Shown: positions 47,745-57,722, counted from the first letter of the stretch. The stretch is 64,000 nucleotides of DNA from Prochlorococcus marinus str. MIT 0918 (GCF_027359415.1 NZ_CP114780.1:682001-746000), one strand, 5' to 3'. Notes: generated by a model not told the origin, from the letters alone. Numbers and translations: made by a program.

Positions 47745-48062
47745 TTGCTTTTATTAATTGGTTCCCGACGACACTGCCGTGTTGTTGGGAATTCAATGAC
47801 CCCTTCAATTAGTGACGGTGATTTTCTTATCTACAAACCTTTTTTTATTAACAAAGATATTCTTCTAGAAAACTTATTGATTTTAGTAGAAAACCCGTTG
47901 GATAGAGATTCATTAATTGTCAAAAGAATTTCTAAAATAAATGAAAATAGTGTAGAAATTATTGGCGACAATAAATCAATAAGTATCGACAGTCGTCAAT
48001 TTGGAAAAGTAAATAAAAATCAAATTAAAGGAATTGTTGAAAAAATAATTCCTATACAATAA
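47745..48062 (+). CDS. sodX: NiSOD maturation peptidase
   Basis: Signal-peptidase-I-like serine protease thought to remove the SodN leader. Only 105 residues. The catalytic Ser17 is in VVGNSMTP and the Lys60 in DSLIVKR, giving the Ser-Lys dyad. There is no clear N-terminal membrane anchor. The TTG start is the only one before the conserved block. Directly downstream of sodN, one operon. Tail-to-tail with the nickel permease gene. Confidence 0.9.
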   Translation: MLLLIGSRRHCRVVGNSMTPSISDGDFLIYKPFFINKDILLENLLILVENPLDRDSLIVKRISKINENSVEIIGDNKSISIDSRQFGKVNKNQIKGIVEKIIPIQ

Positions 48063-48078
48063 TAATGATTCTTGTATT

Positions 48079-48747
48079 TTAAAGAATAAAACTTGAAGTT
48101 TTATGAATCCAAAAGAATCCTGTCATAACAGAAAGAGCCCCAGTAAATCCAAAGAACATAGGAATTGTTTTTTTACCTGCTCTAAGTGTTGCTAAAGACA
48201 TTGCTGTAACAATTACACCCATAGATAAAAAAGAACCTAGAAGATAAAAAAATAAATATAAAACAGCACCTACTCTAGGCAAAGCCAAAGCAGGAATAAC
48301 AGCTATAAGATGACTGGCACCTGCTAAACCATGAAGTAAACCTAGACTTATAGAAGTATGGGAATGTCTATTATGTTTTTTTCCACCTCTTAAATGTAAA
48401 TGAAAATGTTGATGTTTCCCATCATTCCTATGAGTATGAGTATGAGTATGAATATGAAGACCTAACGATGTTTTAATAGTTAGAACACCAACTATTAAAA
48501 GAAAAATACCCACACTTAACTCAGCCATAGTGGACATTCGCTCTATTTGAGCAAAATCTTTAATCAATATTGCCAATACTGATAGCAAAAGGACACCAGT
48601 AGAATGTCCTAAGCCCCAAGCAAAACCATCTTTAAGGGCAAATCTAGGCTTGTTAAATGCGGAAGGTGCCATGGCAACCAAATGATCAGCACCACCAATT
48701 ACGTGAAGAGCTCCAGCAGCAAAGCCAGTTAAAACACTAATTATCAT
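48079..48747 (-). CDS. sodT: Putative nickel permease of the NiSOD locus
   Basis: A 222-residue membrane protein with about six spans. The N-terminus HVIGGADHLVAMAP and the later LLHGLAGASHLIAV hold histidine-aspartate motifs like those of NicO/HupE-type metal transporters. A cytoplasmic or periplasmic loop (about 95-133) is packed with histidines (IHTHTHTHR, HQHFHLHLR, HNRHSH), likely a nickel-binding buffer. The position beside sodN-sodX matches the SodT candidate described for cyanobacterial NiSOD loci. Transport itself is inferred. Confidence 0.78.
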   Translation of the reverse strand: MIISVLTGFAAGALHVIGGADHLVAMAPSAFNKPRFALKDGFAWGLGHSTGVLLLSVLAILIKDFAQIERMSTMAELSVGIFLLIVGVLTIKTSLGLHIHTHTHTHRNDGKHQHFHLHLRGGKKHNRHSHTSISLGLLHGLAGASHLIAVIPALALPRVGAVLYLFFYLLGSFLSMGVIVTAMSLATLRAGKKTIPMFFGFTGALSVMTGFFWIHKTSSFIL

Positions 48748-48843
48748 TTAAATCACACAGTTTTTAAGCCTGCTGCCTGAAAGGCAATAGATTCGTTAAA
48801 CATTTTATTAGAACAATAACTTTAATAATAGGGTTTTTTCAAA

Positions 48844-49728
48844 TTACAATCCGATTATTTCCTGCAACGCACTTTTTAAATCTTCTTTTCTCATCAAAGA
48901 TTCCCCAACCAAAACTGCTCTAGCACCAAACGACGAAACCTTTTCAATATCCTCTCTAATAAAAAGTCCAGACTCGCTAACTAAAAAAACATCCTGATCT
49001 GCTAAAGGTTTTGAAAAATTTCTAATAACTTTCTCCGTATTATTTATATCTGTCTTAAAAGTTGTCAAATTTCTATTGTTAATGCCAATGAGTGGAAATC
49101 CACCTAAGGCAAGAATTCTTTTTAATTCTTTTGAATTATGGACCTCAACTAATATTGAAAGGCCAAGGTTTAAAGCAATTTTTCTCATATAAATTAAGTC
49201 CTGATCTGAGAGTATTGATGCTATTAACAAAATTGCATCAGCTCCCGCAGATCTTGCCTGATAAATTTGATAAGGATGCAACATAAAGTCCTTACAAAGC
49301 AAAGGAAGATCAACTACTTGTCTAACTTCCATAAGCACATCAAACCCTCCTGCAAAAAAAGTTTTATCAGTCAATACCGACAAACATGTTGCTCCTCCTT
49401 CTTGATAGGCAACTGCTATCTCAACAGGATCAAAATTTTTTCTAATAACTCCTCTACTAGGACTAGCCTTCTTAATTTCAGCTATTACAGCTGGTTTAAC
49501 TGAAGACTCTTTTAATTGCATTAAAAAATCTTTGCAAGGAGGTAGTTTTTCAATTTTTGATTTGAGTTTCTCTAAAGGGATATTTTTACGGGCAACACTA
49601 ACTTCTCTATCTTTTTCCCAAACTATTTTTTCAAGAATATTACGAGGCTCTGCATCAGCATGAGGAATTGAATACTCAAGATTAGCTACCTTAACTTTTG
49701 GATTAGGTGGGCGTCGACGAATCTCCAT
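48844..49728 (-). CDS. trpC: Indole-3-glycerol-phosphate synthase
   Basis: Tryptophan synthesis: closes the indole ring. A TIM barrel of 294 residues with a 40-residue N-terminal extension usual in cyanobacteria. [15 protein letters not shown] carries the catalytic lysine loop, [13 protein letters not shown] the second lysine, and [11 protein letters not shown] and VSESGL the phosphate side. It stands 18 bases after lpd on the same strand. Not in a trp operon, as is typical for the group. Confidence 0.95.
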   Translation of the reverse strand: MEIRRRPPNPKVKVANLEYSIPHADAEPRNILEKIVWEKDREVSVARKNIPLEKLKSKIEKLPPCKDFLMQLKESSVKPAVIAEIKKASPSRGVIRKNFDPVEIAVAYQEGGATCLSVLTDKTFFAGGFDVLMEVRQVVDLPLLCKDFMLHPYQIYQARSAGADAILLIASILSDQDLIYMRKIALNLGLSILVEVHNSKELKRILALGGFPLIGINNRNLTTFKTDINNTEKVIRNFSKPLADQDVFLVSESGLFIREDIEKVSSFGARAVLVGESLMRKEDLKSALQEIIGL

Positions 49729-49746
49729 TAAAAAAAAGTAGATTAA

Positions 49747-51192
49747 TTATTGTCCTTTTAATTGTTGAGCAGCTTGCTTATAAGCAACCTCAACAACTTC
49801 ACTCAAAGTCGGATGAGTATGAACTTCTCTAGACAATTCCAATACACTCTGTTTCCTAGACAATGCATTTGCAACTTCCTGAATTAGATCAGCTGCATGA
49901 AGTCCATATATATGTGCACCAAGTATTTCACCAGTATCTTTTCGAAAAAGTAATTTCATTAATCCATCACTCTCTAATTCAGCTAAAGCTTTGGAGTTGG
50001 CTTTGAAATAACTCCGAACAATTCCTAGCTTAAAACTATCGGTTTTAGATAATTCTTTTGCTTGTTCTTCAGATAATCCCACCGAACTAATCTCTGGATG
50101 AGTAAAAGTGGCCGCAGGGATACTTCTATAGTCAATATTTCTATCGACACCAAGAATGTTATCAACTGCGATAGTGCCTTGTGCTGCAGCTGTATGAGCT
50201 AACATTAATTTCCCAGTAACATCCCCAACAGCCCAAAGATTGGGGACTAACTTACCATCAACCAAAACCCTCATTGAGTCATCAATAGGAATAAAACCTC
50301 TATTGGTTTTAACACCCATAGATTCTAAATTTAAATCCTTACTACTAGGGATTCTTCCCGTAGCTACAAGTACAGCATCAACTTCTAATTCTTCTACTAA
50401 ATCTCTTGTTTTAACATCAGAAAGTTCGATGTTAACTGGACATCCTGGCGTTACCTTACTTGCAAGTAAACCTGACTTAGCATCTATATCGCGACCAGCA
50501 ATTAAATTGCGAGAAGCAATCTTAGTGATATCAGGATCAAAAGTAGGCATGACTCTTTCCAAAGCCTCTATCATGGTCACCTCACAACCTAAAGCTGTAT
50601 AAACATCTGCAAATTCAAGACCTATATAACCACTTCCAATAATGGCTATCCATCTTGGAAGCCATTCAAGACTAATTGCTTCATCACTTGTAAAAACTGT
50701 TCTGCCGTCAATTTCTATCCCTGGAGGGACAAAAGGATCTGATCCAGTAGCTAAAATCACATCTTTAGCGACTAAAACTCGATCGACACCATTATTTTCT
50801 CTTAGACCAACTTTTTGTTGTCCTTCCAACCGACCTTTGCCTTGCAAAATAGTTACACCTGACCTTTCTAAAGTCTTAGTTAAATTATTTCGCACGTTCA
50901 AAACTAAATTATTTGCATGATCTGCAATTTTGCTTCGTTCAAACCTAACAGGTGCTGAATGAATACCAAACGAAGCAAGATGATCAGAATCAGCAAGTTC
51001 CCGAACTTTGCCACTTGCTGCCAACAATGCTTTTGAGGGGACACAACCTCTATTAACACATGTGCCACCCATTTCTCGAGATTCAATAATTGCCACTTTC
51101 AAACCATGTTCAGCAGCATGTTTGGCGGCATCAAAGCCCCCATAACCTGCCCCAATGACAATTACATCGAAATCGTAATTTGTTTGACTCAC
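49747..51192 (-). CDS. lpd: Dihydrolipoamide dehydrogenase
   Basis: FAD-containing E3 component of the 2-oxoacid dehydrogenase complexes and the glycine cleavage system. VIGAGYGGFDAA binds FAD; GGTCVNRGCVPSKALL has the redox disulfide; the NAD loop is IGSGYIGLEFADV; the C-terminal HTHPTLSEVVE holds the catalytic His. 481 residues, GTG start. Followed by trpC; the upstream methyltransferase gene is 15 bases away on the same strand. Confidence 0.95.
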   Translation of the reverse strand: MSQTNYDFDVIVIGAGYGGFDAAKHAAEHGLKVAIIESREMGGTCVNRGCVPSKALLAASGKVRELADSDHLASFGIHSAPVRFERSKIADHANNLVLNVRNNLTKTLERSGVTILQGKGRLEGQQKVGLRENNGVDRVLVAKDVILATGSDPFVPPGIEIDGRTVFTSDEAISLEWLPRWIAIIGSGYIGLEFADVYTALGCEVTMIEALERVMPTFDPDITKIASRNLIAGRDIDAKSGLLASKVTPGCPVNIELSDVKTRDLVEELEVDAVLVATGRIPSSKDLNLESMGVKTNRGFIPIDDSMRVLVDGKLVPNLWAVGDVTGKLMLAHTAAAQGTIAVDNILGVDRNIDYRSIPAATFTHPEISSVGLSEEQAKELSKTDSFKLGIVRSYFKANSKALAELESDGLMKLLFRKDTGEILGAHIYGLHAADLIQEVANALSRKQSVLELSREVHTHPTLSEVVEVAYKQAAQQLKGQ

Positions 51193-51207
51193 CTTTCTTT
51201 CAGGGTA

Positions 51208-52026
51208 CTAAGAGGTCATTTTGGCTCGCAACCGTTCCAACAGTAATGGAACGGCTGCAGATGCAACATTTAGAGACTCAACAAGTACATTATGAGGCAA
51301 CGTTACTGCATGCGTACAAGAAGCTTGGATTTTCGGATGAAGGCCTGAGCCTTCATTCCCTAAAACTAAGATAGTTGGCTCACTCCAATTAATCTCCCAA
51401 TAGGGAGAAACCCTTGTAATTGCATGAGCTCCTGGCCCATAAGTTCCAACAATTTGGAATCCTCTATCTTTAGCCATTTTTAACTTCGTAAACAATTCAT
51501 TAACAGCATCTTCTTCAGAATTACCTAAACGTTGAAAAGGAAGATGGAAAATTGCTCCAGCAGATGATCTTAAAACTTTTTGACTAAGTGGATCTGCTCC
51601 CATCGCTAACCAAACATCTTCTACTTCAGCGGCCAAAGCAGTTCTAAACAAAGTTCCTAAATTGCCAGGATCTTGCAATCTATCAAGAGCTAAAATGAAA
51701 TCAGCTTTATCGTTTACTTTAGGGAGCGAATCTAAAGACAAAAGAGATGCAACTCCATCTGGGTTTACAGTTGTAAGAGATGCCTTAAGCACAGATTTCG
51801 AAACAAGATGAAGGCGAACACTTTCAGGTAAACATTCCATTATCTCTAAATGTTTTTCAATCCATTCTGGAGTGGCAATTATTTCAGAAGGCAGCGAACT
51901 AGTTTTTAAAGCTTCTTTCAACAAATTACTTCCTTCAAGTAAGAAACTTGATTTTTGATAACGTTCCTTAGGAGCAGATAATGCTTTCAAGCGGCGCACT
52001 AAAGGATTCCGAGAACTAGTAATCAA
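51208..52026 (-). CDS. SpoU/TrmH family RNA 2'-O-methyltransferase
   Basis: SPOUT-class RNA methylase, 272 residues. An N-terminal substrate-binding domain (about 1-100) is followed by the knot domain with LDRLQDPGNLGTLFRTA, LVLGNEGSGL and LPHNVLVESLNVASA, the three SpoU motifs. The closest named groups are TsnR/RlmB-like enzymes; whether rRNA or tRNA is the target is not clear. TTG start. Upstream lies tRNA-Leu on the same strand. Confidence 0.88.
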   Translation of the reverse strand: MITSSRNPLVRRLKALSAPKERYQKSSFLLEGSNLLKEALKTSSLPSEIIATPEWIEKHLEIMECLPESVRLHLVSKSVLKASLTTVNPDGVASLLSLDSLPKVNDKADFILALDRLQDPGNLGTLFRTALAAEVEDVWLAMGADPLSQKVLRSSAGAIFHLPFQRLGNSEEDAVNELFTKLKMAKDRGFQIVGTYGPGAHAITRVSPYWEINWSEPTILVLGNEGSGLHPKIQASCTHAVTLPHNVLVESLNVASAAVPLLLERLRAKMTS

Positions 52027-52174
52027 AGTCAGAGCAGACGTTTTAATCTTTAAACCTCTTGAAGAACTAGAATTTCTATTCTAAATAATTTTTTAAAAGA
52101 TTCTTTATCAGTTACCAAAAAAGGAGGATGTAAATAAGAATTTAAATCGAATAAGCAGCAAAATATTTCATTAA

Positions 52175-52257
52175 TGCGGATGGGGAGACTTGAACTCCCA
52201 TAGCACAAAGCCACATGTACCTGAAACATGCGCGTCTACCAATTCCGCCACATCCGC
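52175..52257 (-). tRNA. tRNA-Leu(CAG)
   Basis: An 83-base class II tRNA on the minus strand. The acceptor GCGGATG/CATCCGC pairs fully. The D arm GGCGGAATTGGTAGACGC is the leucine form. Anticodon stem CATGT/ACATG encloses TTCAGGT, anticodon CAG. A long variable arm and the T arm with GAGTTCAAGTCTC follow; discriminator A. CCA not encoded. Confidence 0.97.
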
Positions 52258-52422
52258 ATGATCAATTCACTATAAAAAAGCATCAATCTACTTCTCCTTA
52301 GCTAAATAAGAATGTGATCTGACTGCCCTAGGTTTTAAGTGAAAAGTCTTTTTCTATTTCATAAAGCTAGACGACTTTATATAACCTTGCATGATAGGGG
52401 TATTCATGGTTTCATTTAAGAC

Positions 52423-53811
52423 ATGCATAGCGTGTCATCAATACTCAAAGAAGATAGTCTTTTACCGTATTTAAGGGTTGAAGGGAAATCTTGTTTATCG
52501 GGTCATGTAAATATTAGTGGTGCCAAAAATTCTGCACTAGTTTTGATGGCGGCATCTCTTTTATGTAAAGAAACTCTTGTTCTCAATAATATTCCAAAGC
52601 TTACCGATATTGATGTAATGACAAATATTCTAAAATCTTTAGGGGCAAATATAAAACGTAACAAGAATAAACTCCAAATAAATGCATCTGGATTAAATGG
52701 CAATCAAAAAGAATTACCTTATGAACTAGTTCATGCTCTCAGGGCTAGCTTAGTTTGCATAGGACCGCTTCTTACAAGATTCGAAGAAGTTAAAATCCCT
52801 TTACCAGGAGGTTGCAGGATCGGCGCAAGGCCTATTGATGAGCATATTAATGGGCTGCAAGCATTAGGAGTTAATGTAAGAATAAAAGATGAAAATATAA
52901 TTGCTAAAATCACTAATCCACTCAGAAAATTAATAGGTACAAAAATAAACTTTAAATGTAAAAGTGTTGGTGCAACTGAAACAATCTTAATGGCAGCAAC
53001 TCTGGCTCATGGGACCACTATTATTGAGAATGCTGCTGAAGAGCCAGAAATACAAGATCTAGCAAATATGTTAAACAAAATGGGGGCAAACATTAAAGGG
53101 GCTGGATCATCCCAAATCAATATTGAAGGAGTTAATCGATTACATGGTTGTATACATAGAGTTATACCTGATCGCATTGAAGCGGGAACATTTCTAATTG
53201 CTTCAGCTATTACTCGAAGTCCTCTCACTCTTTCACCAGTAATCCCTCATCATCTTGAATCGGTGATCTCCAAGCTTGAAGAAGCAGGATGTTTAATTGA
53301 ACAATCAAATGAACAAGTAAAAATCATACCCCCTCAAACTATAAATTCAGTAGATATCACAACAATGCCTTATCCAGGGTTCCCTACTGATTTACAAGCA
53401 CCTTATATGGCACTTATGGCTACTGCCAGAGGAACTTCCAAAATTAAAGAAACCATTTTCGAAAAAAGGATGCAACATGTGGGTGAATTGCAAAGAATGG
53501 GGAGCAAAATCCAACTTCAAGGAAATACTGCTTTTGTCTCAGGAGTAAAGAGTTTAAAAGCAACTTCTCTTACTGGTGGAGATTTAAGATCTTCTGCTGC
53601 AATGGTATTAGCCAGTCTAAGTGCTCAAGGAATTAGCATTGTTGAAGGATTAAGTCATTTGGACAGAGGCTATGAAAATTTCGAAGATAAACTAAGTTCT
53701 TTAGGAGTCAACATCTCAAGGAGCATGATAAAAAGTCCAAATAGAATGAAAAAAAATACAAAAATACTAGAACAACCAAACATTGTTTCTTCTGATGCCG
53801 AAGTGGCCTAA
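52423..53811 (+). CDS. murA: UDP-N-acetylglucosamine 1-carboxyvinyltransferase
   Basis: First committed step of peptidoglycan synthesis: adds enolpyruvate to UDP-GlcNAc. [16 protein letters not shown] near residue 32 holds the conserved Lys-Asn; [15 protein letters not shown] near 125 holds the fosfomycin-target cysteine, so the enzyme should be fosfomycin-sensitive in principle. [17 protein letters not shown] and the [20 protein letters not shown] [10 protein letters not shown] region complete the pocket. 462 residues with a 20-residue extra tail. Followed by tRNA-Leu(CAA) within 40 bases. Confidence 0.95.
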   Translation: MHSVSSILKEDSLLPYLRVEGKSCLSGHVNISGAKNSALVLMAASLLCKETLVLNNIPKLTDIDVMTNILKSLGANIKRNKNKLQINASGLNGNQKELPYELVHALRASLVCIGPLLTRFEEVKIPLPGGCRIGARPIDEHINGLQALGVNVRIKDENIIAKITNPLRKLIGTKINFKCKSVGATETILMAATLAHGTTIIENAAEEPEIQDLANMLNKMGANIKGAGSSQINIEGVNRLHGCIHRVIPDRIEAGTFLIASAITRSPLTLSPVIPHHLESVISKLEEAGCLIEQSNEQVKIIPPQTINSVDITTMPYPGFPTDLQAPYMALMATARGTSKIKETIFEKRMQHVGELQRMGSKIQLQGNTAFVSGVKSLKATSLTGGDLRSSAAMVLASLSAQGISIVEGLSHLDRGYENFEDKLSSLGVNISRSMIKSPNRMKKNTKILEQPNIVSSDAEVA

Positions 53812-53846
53812 AATCAAACAATAATCAATCCCAAAAGCAAATTTAA

Positions 53847-53928
53847 GGGAGCGTGGTGGAATTGGTAGACGCACCGCACTCAAAATGCGGCACCTTCGGG
53901 TTTGTCGGTTCAAGTCCGACCGCTCCCA
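53847..53928 (+). tRNA. tRNA-Leu(CAA)
   Basis: An 82-base class II tRNA. The acceptor GGGAGCG/CGCTCCC pairs fully and the discriminator is A. The D arm reads GGTGGAATTGGTAGACGC. Anticodon stem CCGCA/TGCGG encloses CTCAAAA, anticodon CAA. A variable arm with ACCTTCGGGTTTG follows, then the T arm with CGGTTCAAGTCCG. It ends only 8 bases before the argD start. Confidence 0.97.
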
Positions 53929-53936
53929 TTTGTCTA

Positions 53937-55121
53937 ATGAATACTTATAACCGTATACCTCTAAAATTCGTTAGAGGGAAAGAAGTATGGTTATGGGATG
54001 ATACGGGGAGAAGGTACCTAGATGCAGTAGCTGGTATTGCAACATGCACTCTTGGTCATAGTGACAAGAAGTTATCAAAAGCTCTTAGCAAGCAACTTAA
54101 CAAGATTCAACATGTTTCCAACCTTTACTACATTCCAGAGCAGGAAGAGTTAGCACATTGGTTAGTTAATGAAAGTTGTGCTGACAGTGTTTTTTTCTGC
54201 AACAGTGGTGCAGAAGCTAATGAAGCAGCAATCAAACTTGCTAGAAAATATGGTCATATCAATGGTGTTAGCAAGACCCCAATTATTCTTTCTGCAAAGT
54301 CAAGCTTTCATGGAAGAACACTCGCTGCAATTAGCGCTACAGGACAACCCAAATATCAAAAAGGCTTTGAGCCTTTAGTAGAAGGATTTGACTTCTTTTC
54401 TTTTAATGATTCAAAATCTGTTGAGAACCTATACCAACAATTAAAAAATGATGGCTGTATAGTTTCAGCAATTTTAATAGAACCAATCCAAGGAGAAGGT
54501 GGAATTCATCCTGGAGACCCTAAATTCTTTAAATTCTTAAGAGATTTTTGTGATGAAAATAAAATTTTATTAATTTTTGACGAAGTTCAATCAGGCATGG
54601 GTCGAACTGGAAAGCTATGGGGATATGAGAACCTTGATGTAGAACCAGATGCTTTCACAATTGCAAAAGGGTTAGGAGGAGGTCATGCCATTGGCGCTTT
54701 ATTAGTAAAAGAAAAAGCAAATATTTTTAAACCTGGAGATCACGCAAGTACTTTTGGTGGGAATCCTTTTGCTTGCAAAGCAGCCTTGACTGTCGCTCAA
54801 GAAATACAGAATCGAAATCTTCTAAAAAATTCCACTCTAAGAGGTATTGAATTAAGAGAAGGCCTTCAGGAGATACTGAGAAAATACCCAAATCATCTTA
54901 AAGAAGTAAGAGGACTTGGTTTAATGCAAGGGCTAATAATAAAAGAAGAAAGTAATTTAACATCTTCTATATTTATAAAAAAATCTATAGAAGAAGGTCT
55001 TCTTCTTATTGGTGCTGGCGATAAAGTAATTAGAATAGTCCCACCATTAATTATCAAGAAAAAACAAATTAAAGAAATACTAAGAATACTTAACATTTGT
55101 TTTGAAGATTTAATAACTTGA
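53937..55121 (+). CDS. argD: Acetylornithine aminotransferase
   Basis: PLP enzyme of arginine synthesis, 394 residues. FCNSGAEANEAAIKLAR, FHGRTLAAISATGQPK, LIFDEVQSGMGRTG and FTIAKGLGGG (with the PLP lysine) are intact. The open frame continues upstream through the tRNA gene, but the ATG at 53937 matches where homologues begin. With only 8 bases from the mature tRNA-Leu 3' end, translation must begin right at the tRNA-processing point or use a leaderless mRNA. It overlaps folC by four bases. Confidence 0.94.
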   Translation: MNTYNRIPLKFVRGKEVWLWDDTGRRYLDAVAGIATCTLGHSDKKLSKALSKQLNKIQHVSNLYYIPEQEELAHWLVNESCADSVFFCNSGAEANEAAIKLARKYGHINGVSKTPIILSAKSSFHGRTLAAISATGQPKYQKGFEPLVEGFDFFSFNDSKSVENLYQQLKNDGCIVSAILIEPIQGEGGIHPGDPKFFKFLRDFCDENKILLIFDEVQSGMGRTGKLWGYENLDVEPDAFTIAKGLGGGHAIGALLVKEKANIFKPGDHASTFGGNPFACKAALTVAQEIQNRNLLKNSTLRGIELREGLQEILRKYPNHLKEVRGLGLMQGLIIKEESNLTSSIFIKKSIEEGLLLIGAGDKVIRIVPPLIIKKKQIKEILRILNICFEDLIT

Positions 55122-56377
55122 ATATTTCAACTTCAAATCTAAATAATGATTTAGACGACCTAATTCCTTCATTTAAGCTCAAGGGAATGAATCTTAGTCT
55201 TGCAAGAATAGAGAATGCAATAAATAAAATGGGAAACCCTTGTAAAAATATTCCAGCAATTCAAATAGCAGGGACGAATGGTAAAGGTTCAATTGCATGT
55301 TTCCTTGAAAATTGCTTAGTCAAAGCAGGAATTAAAACTGGTTGTACAACATCACCGCACTTAATTAACTGGTGTGAAAGAATAAGAGTAAATGGAGAAA
55401 TGATTACTGATAAAGAGCTCAGAGAAGCAATTTTTAGCATTAATTCGTTAATTAAGGGAGATGAATTAACTCCTTTTGAACTTTTAATCGCCAGTGCATT
55501 TCATCATTTTTCTAGTAAAGATGTTGAACTAATGGTTTTAGAAGTCGGTCTAGGTGGAAGATTAGATGCAACAACAATTCATCCCAATAGGCCCATAATT
55601 GCAATGGCAAGTATCAGCAAAGATCACTGTGAGCACCTTGGTAAAAGCTTAACCGAAATAGCACAAGAAAAGTCAGCTGTAATTACCAAAGGTTCCACAA
55701 TAATTAGTGCTAAACAAAATTCTGAAGTGAAGAAGGTGCTCGAAAAAGCTGTAAAAAAAAACAACGCAAAGATTACTTGGGTTAAACCTTTATCTAAAAA
55801 TTGGAAGCTTGGACTAAAAGGGAATATACAAAGAGAAAATGCTGCTGTTGCAAAGGCTGCCTTAGAGTCATTAAAAAGTTTTGGGTGGGTAATTAACAAT
55901 GATCAAATCAAAAAAGGCCTTGCATCTGCATCCTGGCCAGGAAGACTACAAAAAACAAATTGGGAAAATCTACCTTTATTGGTCGATGGTGCTCATAACC
56001 CAGATGCAATAAAACAGCTTTCAAAAGAACGTTTAACTTGGGAAGATGAAGACAAAGGAGTTACTTGGATAATTGGTATACAGAAAAATAAAGATAGTCA
56101 AACAATGTTGAGATATTTATTAAAAGCAAAAGACCTTGCTTGGATTATTCCTATTCCTTACCATGAAAGCTGGGACAAACAAAGCATTGCCAATAATTGC
56201 CCAGAATTATCTCATCAATTATATGAATCTGAGGGATTAATAGAAGTTTTAAAGCATCTTCGCTCAAAAGGAGAATGGCCAAAACCACCTCCTGTAATAA
56301 CAGGTTCGCTATACCTAATAGGGGATCTATTTAAAAAAACAATTAATCCATTTAAATCTTCAAAGAGATCCTTTTAA
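55118..56377 (+). CDS. folC: Folylpolyglutamate synthase/dihydrofolate synthase
   Basis: Mur-ligase-like enzyme that adds glutamate to (dihydro)folate, 419 residues. AGTNGKGSIACFLE is the P-loop, TSPHLINWCERIRVNG the omega loop, LEVGLGGRLDATT the metal site, and DGAHNPDA the C-terminal motif. A TTG start inside the argD stop (TTGA overlap) is used. Its tail overlaps the FAD oxidase tail on the other strand by 18 bases. Confidence 0.92.
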   Translation: MNISTSNLNNDLDDLIPSFKLKGMNLSLARIENAINKMGNPCKNIPAIQIAGTNGKGSIACFLENCLVKAGIKTGCTTSPHLINWCERIRVNGEMITDKELREAIFSINSLIKGDELTPFELLIASAFHHFSSKDVELMVLEVGLGGRLDATTIHPNRPIIAMASISKDHCEHLGKSLTEIAQEKSAVITKGSTIISAKQNSEVKKVLEKAVKKNNAKITWVKPLSKNWKLGLKGNIQRENAAVAKAALESLKSFGWVINNDQIKKGLASASWPGRLQKTNWENLPLLVDGAHNPDAIKQLSKERLTWEDEDKGVTWIIGIQKNKDSQTMLRYLLKAKDLAWIIPIPYHESWDKQSIANNCPELSHQLYESEGLIEVLKHLRSKGEWPKPPPVITGSLYLIGDLFKKTINPFKSSKRSF

Positions 56378-57694
56378 CTTTCCTGGATTAAGTAATGCTT
56401 TTGGATCATATTTTTTCTTAGCAGAAACCTGGTCAGAATCAATGACACCTAACCCACCGTCTTCAACTGTAATTACATGAGGGTTAAATATAATTGCACC
56501 AGCATTTTTGCAATCTAAAATTAATTCCTCTAAATAATCATTACCTTTCCATAAAACCAATGGCAATGCAGCTATTCGTTGTACTCCTTGTTGCCTAACC
56601 GCTTCTAAATGCCAAAGCAAAGTATCTCCCCATTTACTTTTAAGATTTTGAATTATCTTGATTTCGGGCTGAGGTAAAAGCATCTGGAGATAAGTCCAAT
56701 CTGGATTAATTGCTCTCATGTGCAAAGTCGTATGGTTCCAACTTAATTCTCTAAAACCATTACCAGCTTTTTCAGATCCTAGATGGTTGAAATCGGCCCC
56801 ATAAGCTTTAGCTAATCTCTCTACAGTACAAACCCCATCCGGAGCAACCAAAAGCAATAAACGATTTTTCCCTTTTGGTTCTCCACTCCAACTAGGTAGA
56901 AACTGAACAATGGTTCTTTCTAAAAAGCTGCACAAAAATAAATCAACAGCTGCTCTTGTGAAAGTCTCAAATAGTTTTATTGAATCAAAAAGGCTTTCAC
57001 AATCTATTGCAACCTCCTGCCAATCCACTGCAGGACAAGTAGAGAGTCTTAAAGCAGTAATTATTCCATTAGTTCCATATGCGTGATTCAATGCTTCTGC
57101 TGAAGTTGCGTTAAGAGTGATTGTTCTAGAAGGGCTTTCTAAAGTAACAATTTCCAGCCCTAATAAATGACCAGGATCTCGTAAGAAACCCCATCGAACC
57201 GAACCTATCCCACCAGAACCCCCTGCTATAAAACCTCCTATAGAGGCAGTTCTCCAAGTACTTGGCAACAACCTCAATTGTCGTCCATTTTTAATCAAAT
57301 ATGTATTTAAATCTCCCAGCAAACATCCAGCTTCTACAGTTACTTCACCAGTATTTAAATCAAAGTTTCTTATTTTTGTAAGAGAAGTCATCAACATCAC
57401 AACCCCACCCTTAAGAGGAACACATTGACCATAATTCCCTGTTCCTGCTCCTCTCAAAGTCAATGGAATTTGATATTTAGTACAGACATTTGCAACTCTA
57501 ATTACTGCTTGAATCGATAAGGGTTTTACTACTAGATCCGCACAACATCCAGAAAGTTGATTCTTCAATACAGGCGAATAATCATAAAAATCACGAGAAT
57601 ATCTATTAATTTCAGAAGGTCTTGAAAGTATTGCCAAATCATTAAACCCTTTTATCTCATTTAAAAGGTCATTCAAGAAAGATTTATTGAGCAT
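56360..57694 (-). CDS. FAD-linked oxidase (GlcD-like)
   Basis: FAD-binding oxidoreductase of the glycolate oxidase GlcD / D-lactate dehydrogenase group, 444 residues. The PCMH-type FAD fold shows TLRGAGTGNYGQCVPLKGGVV in parts and SIGGFIAGGSGGIGS, the diphosphate loop; the ending YDPKALLNPGKL is the usual C-terminal signature. No iron-sulfur motif. A role in photorespiratory glycolate oxidation is possible because picocyanobacteria use GlcD-type enzymes, but the substrate is not shown. Paired with the deaminase-like gene upstream. Confidence 0.82.
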   Translation of the reverse strand: MLNKSFLNDLLNEIKGFNDLAILSRPSEINRYSRDFYDYSPVLKNQLSGCCADLVVKPLSIQAVIRVANVCTKYQIPLTLRGAGTGNYGQCVPLKGGVVMLMTSLTKIRNFDLNTGEVTVEAGCLLGDLNTYLIKNGRQLRLLPSTWRTASIGGFIAGGSGGIGSVRWGFLRDPGHLLGLEIVTLESPSRTITLNATSAEALNHAYGTNGIITALRLSTCPAVDWQEVAIDCESLFDSIKLFETFTRAAVDLFLCSFLERTIVQFLPSWSGEPKGKNRLLLLVAPDGVCTVERLAKAYGADFNHLGSEKAGNGFRELSWNHTTLHMRAINPDWTYLQMLLPQPEIKIIQNLKSKWGDTLLWHLEAVRQQGVQRIAALPLVLWKGNDYLEELILDCKNAGAIIFNPHVITVEDGGLGVIDSDQVSAKKKYDPKALLNPGKLKGSL

Positions 57695-57722
57695 TTGCTT
57701 AAGAACTTTGTTTAAAAAATAA

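Noticed and set aside
48785-48800. TGCCT/AGGCA hairpin between trpC and the nickel permease as a metal riboswitch
   Set aside because: Only a five-base stem with three-base loop, no match to known nickel-cobalt riboswitch folds.
53853-53936. An N-terminal extension of ArgD reading through tRNA-Leu
   Set aside because: The 28 extra codons are the tRNA itself; homologues begin at the ATG at 53937.
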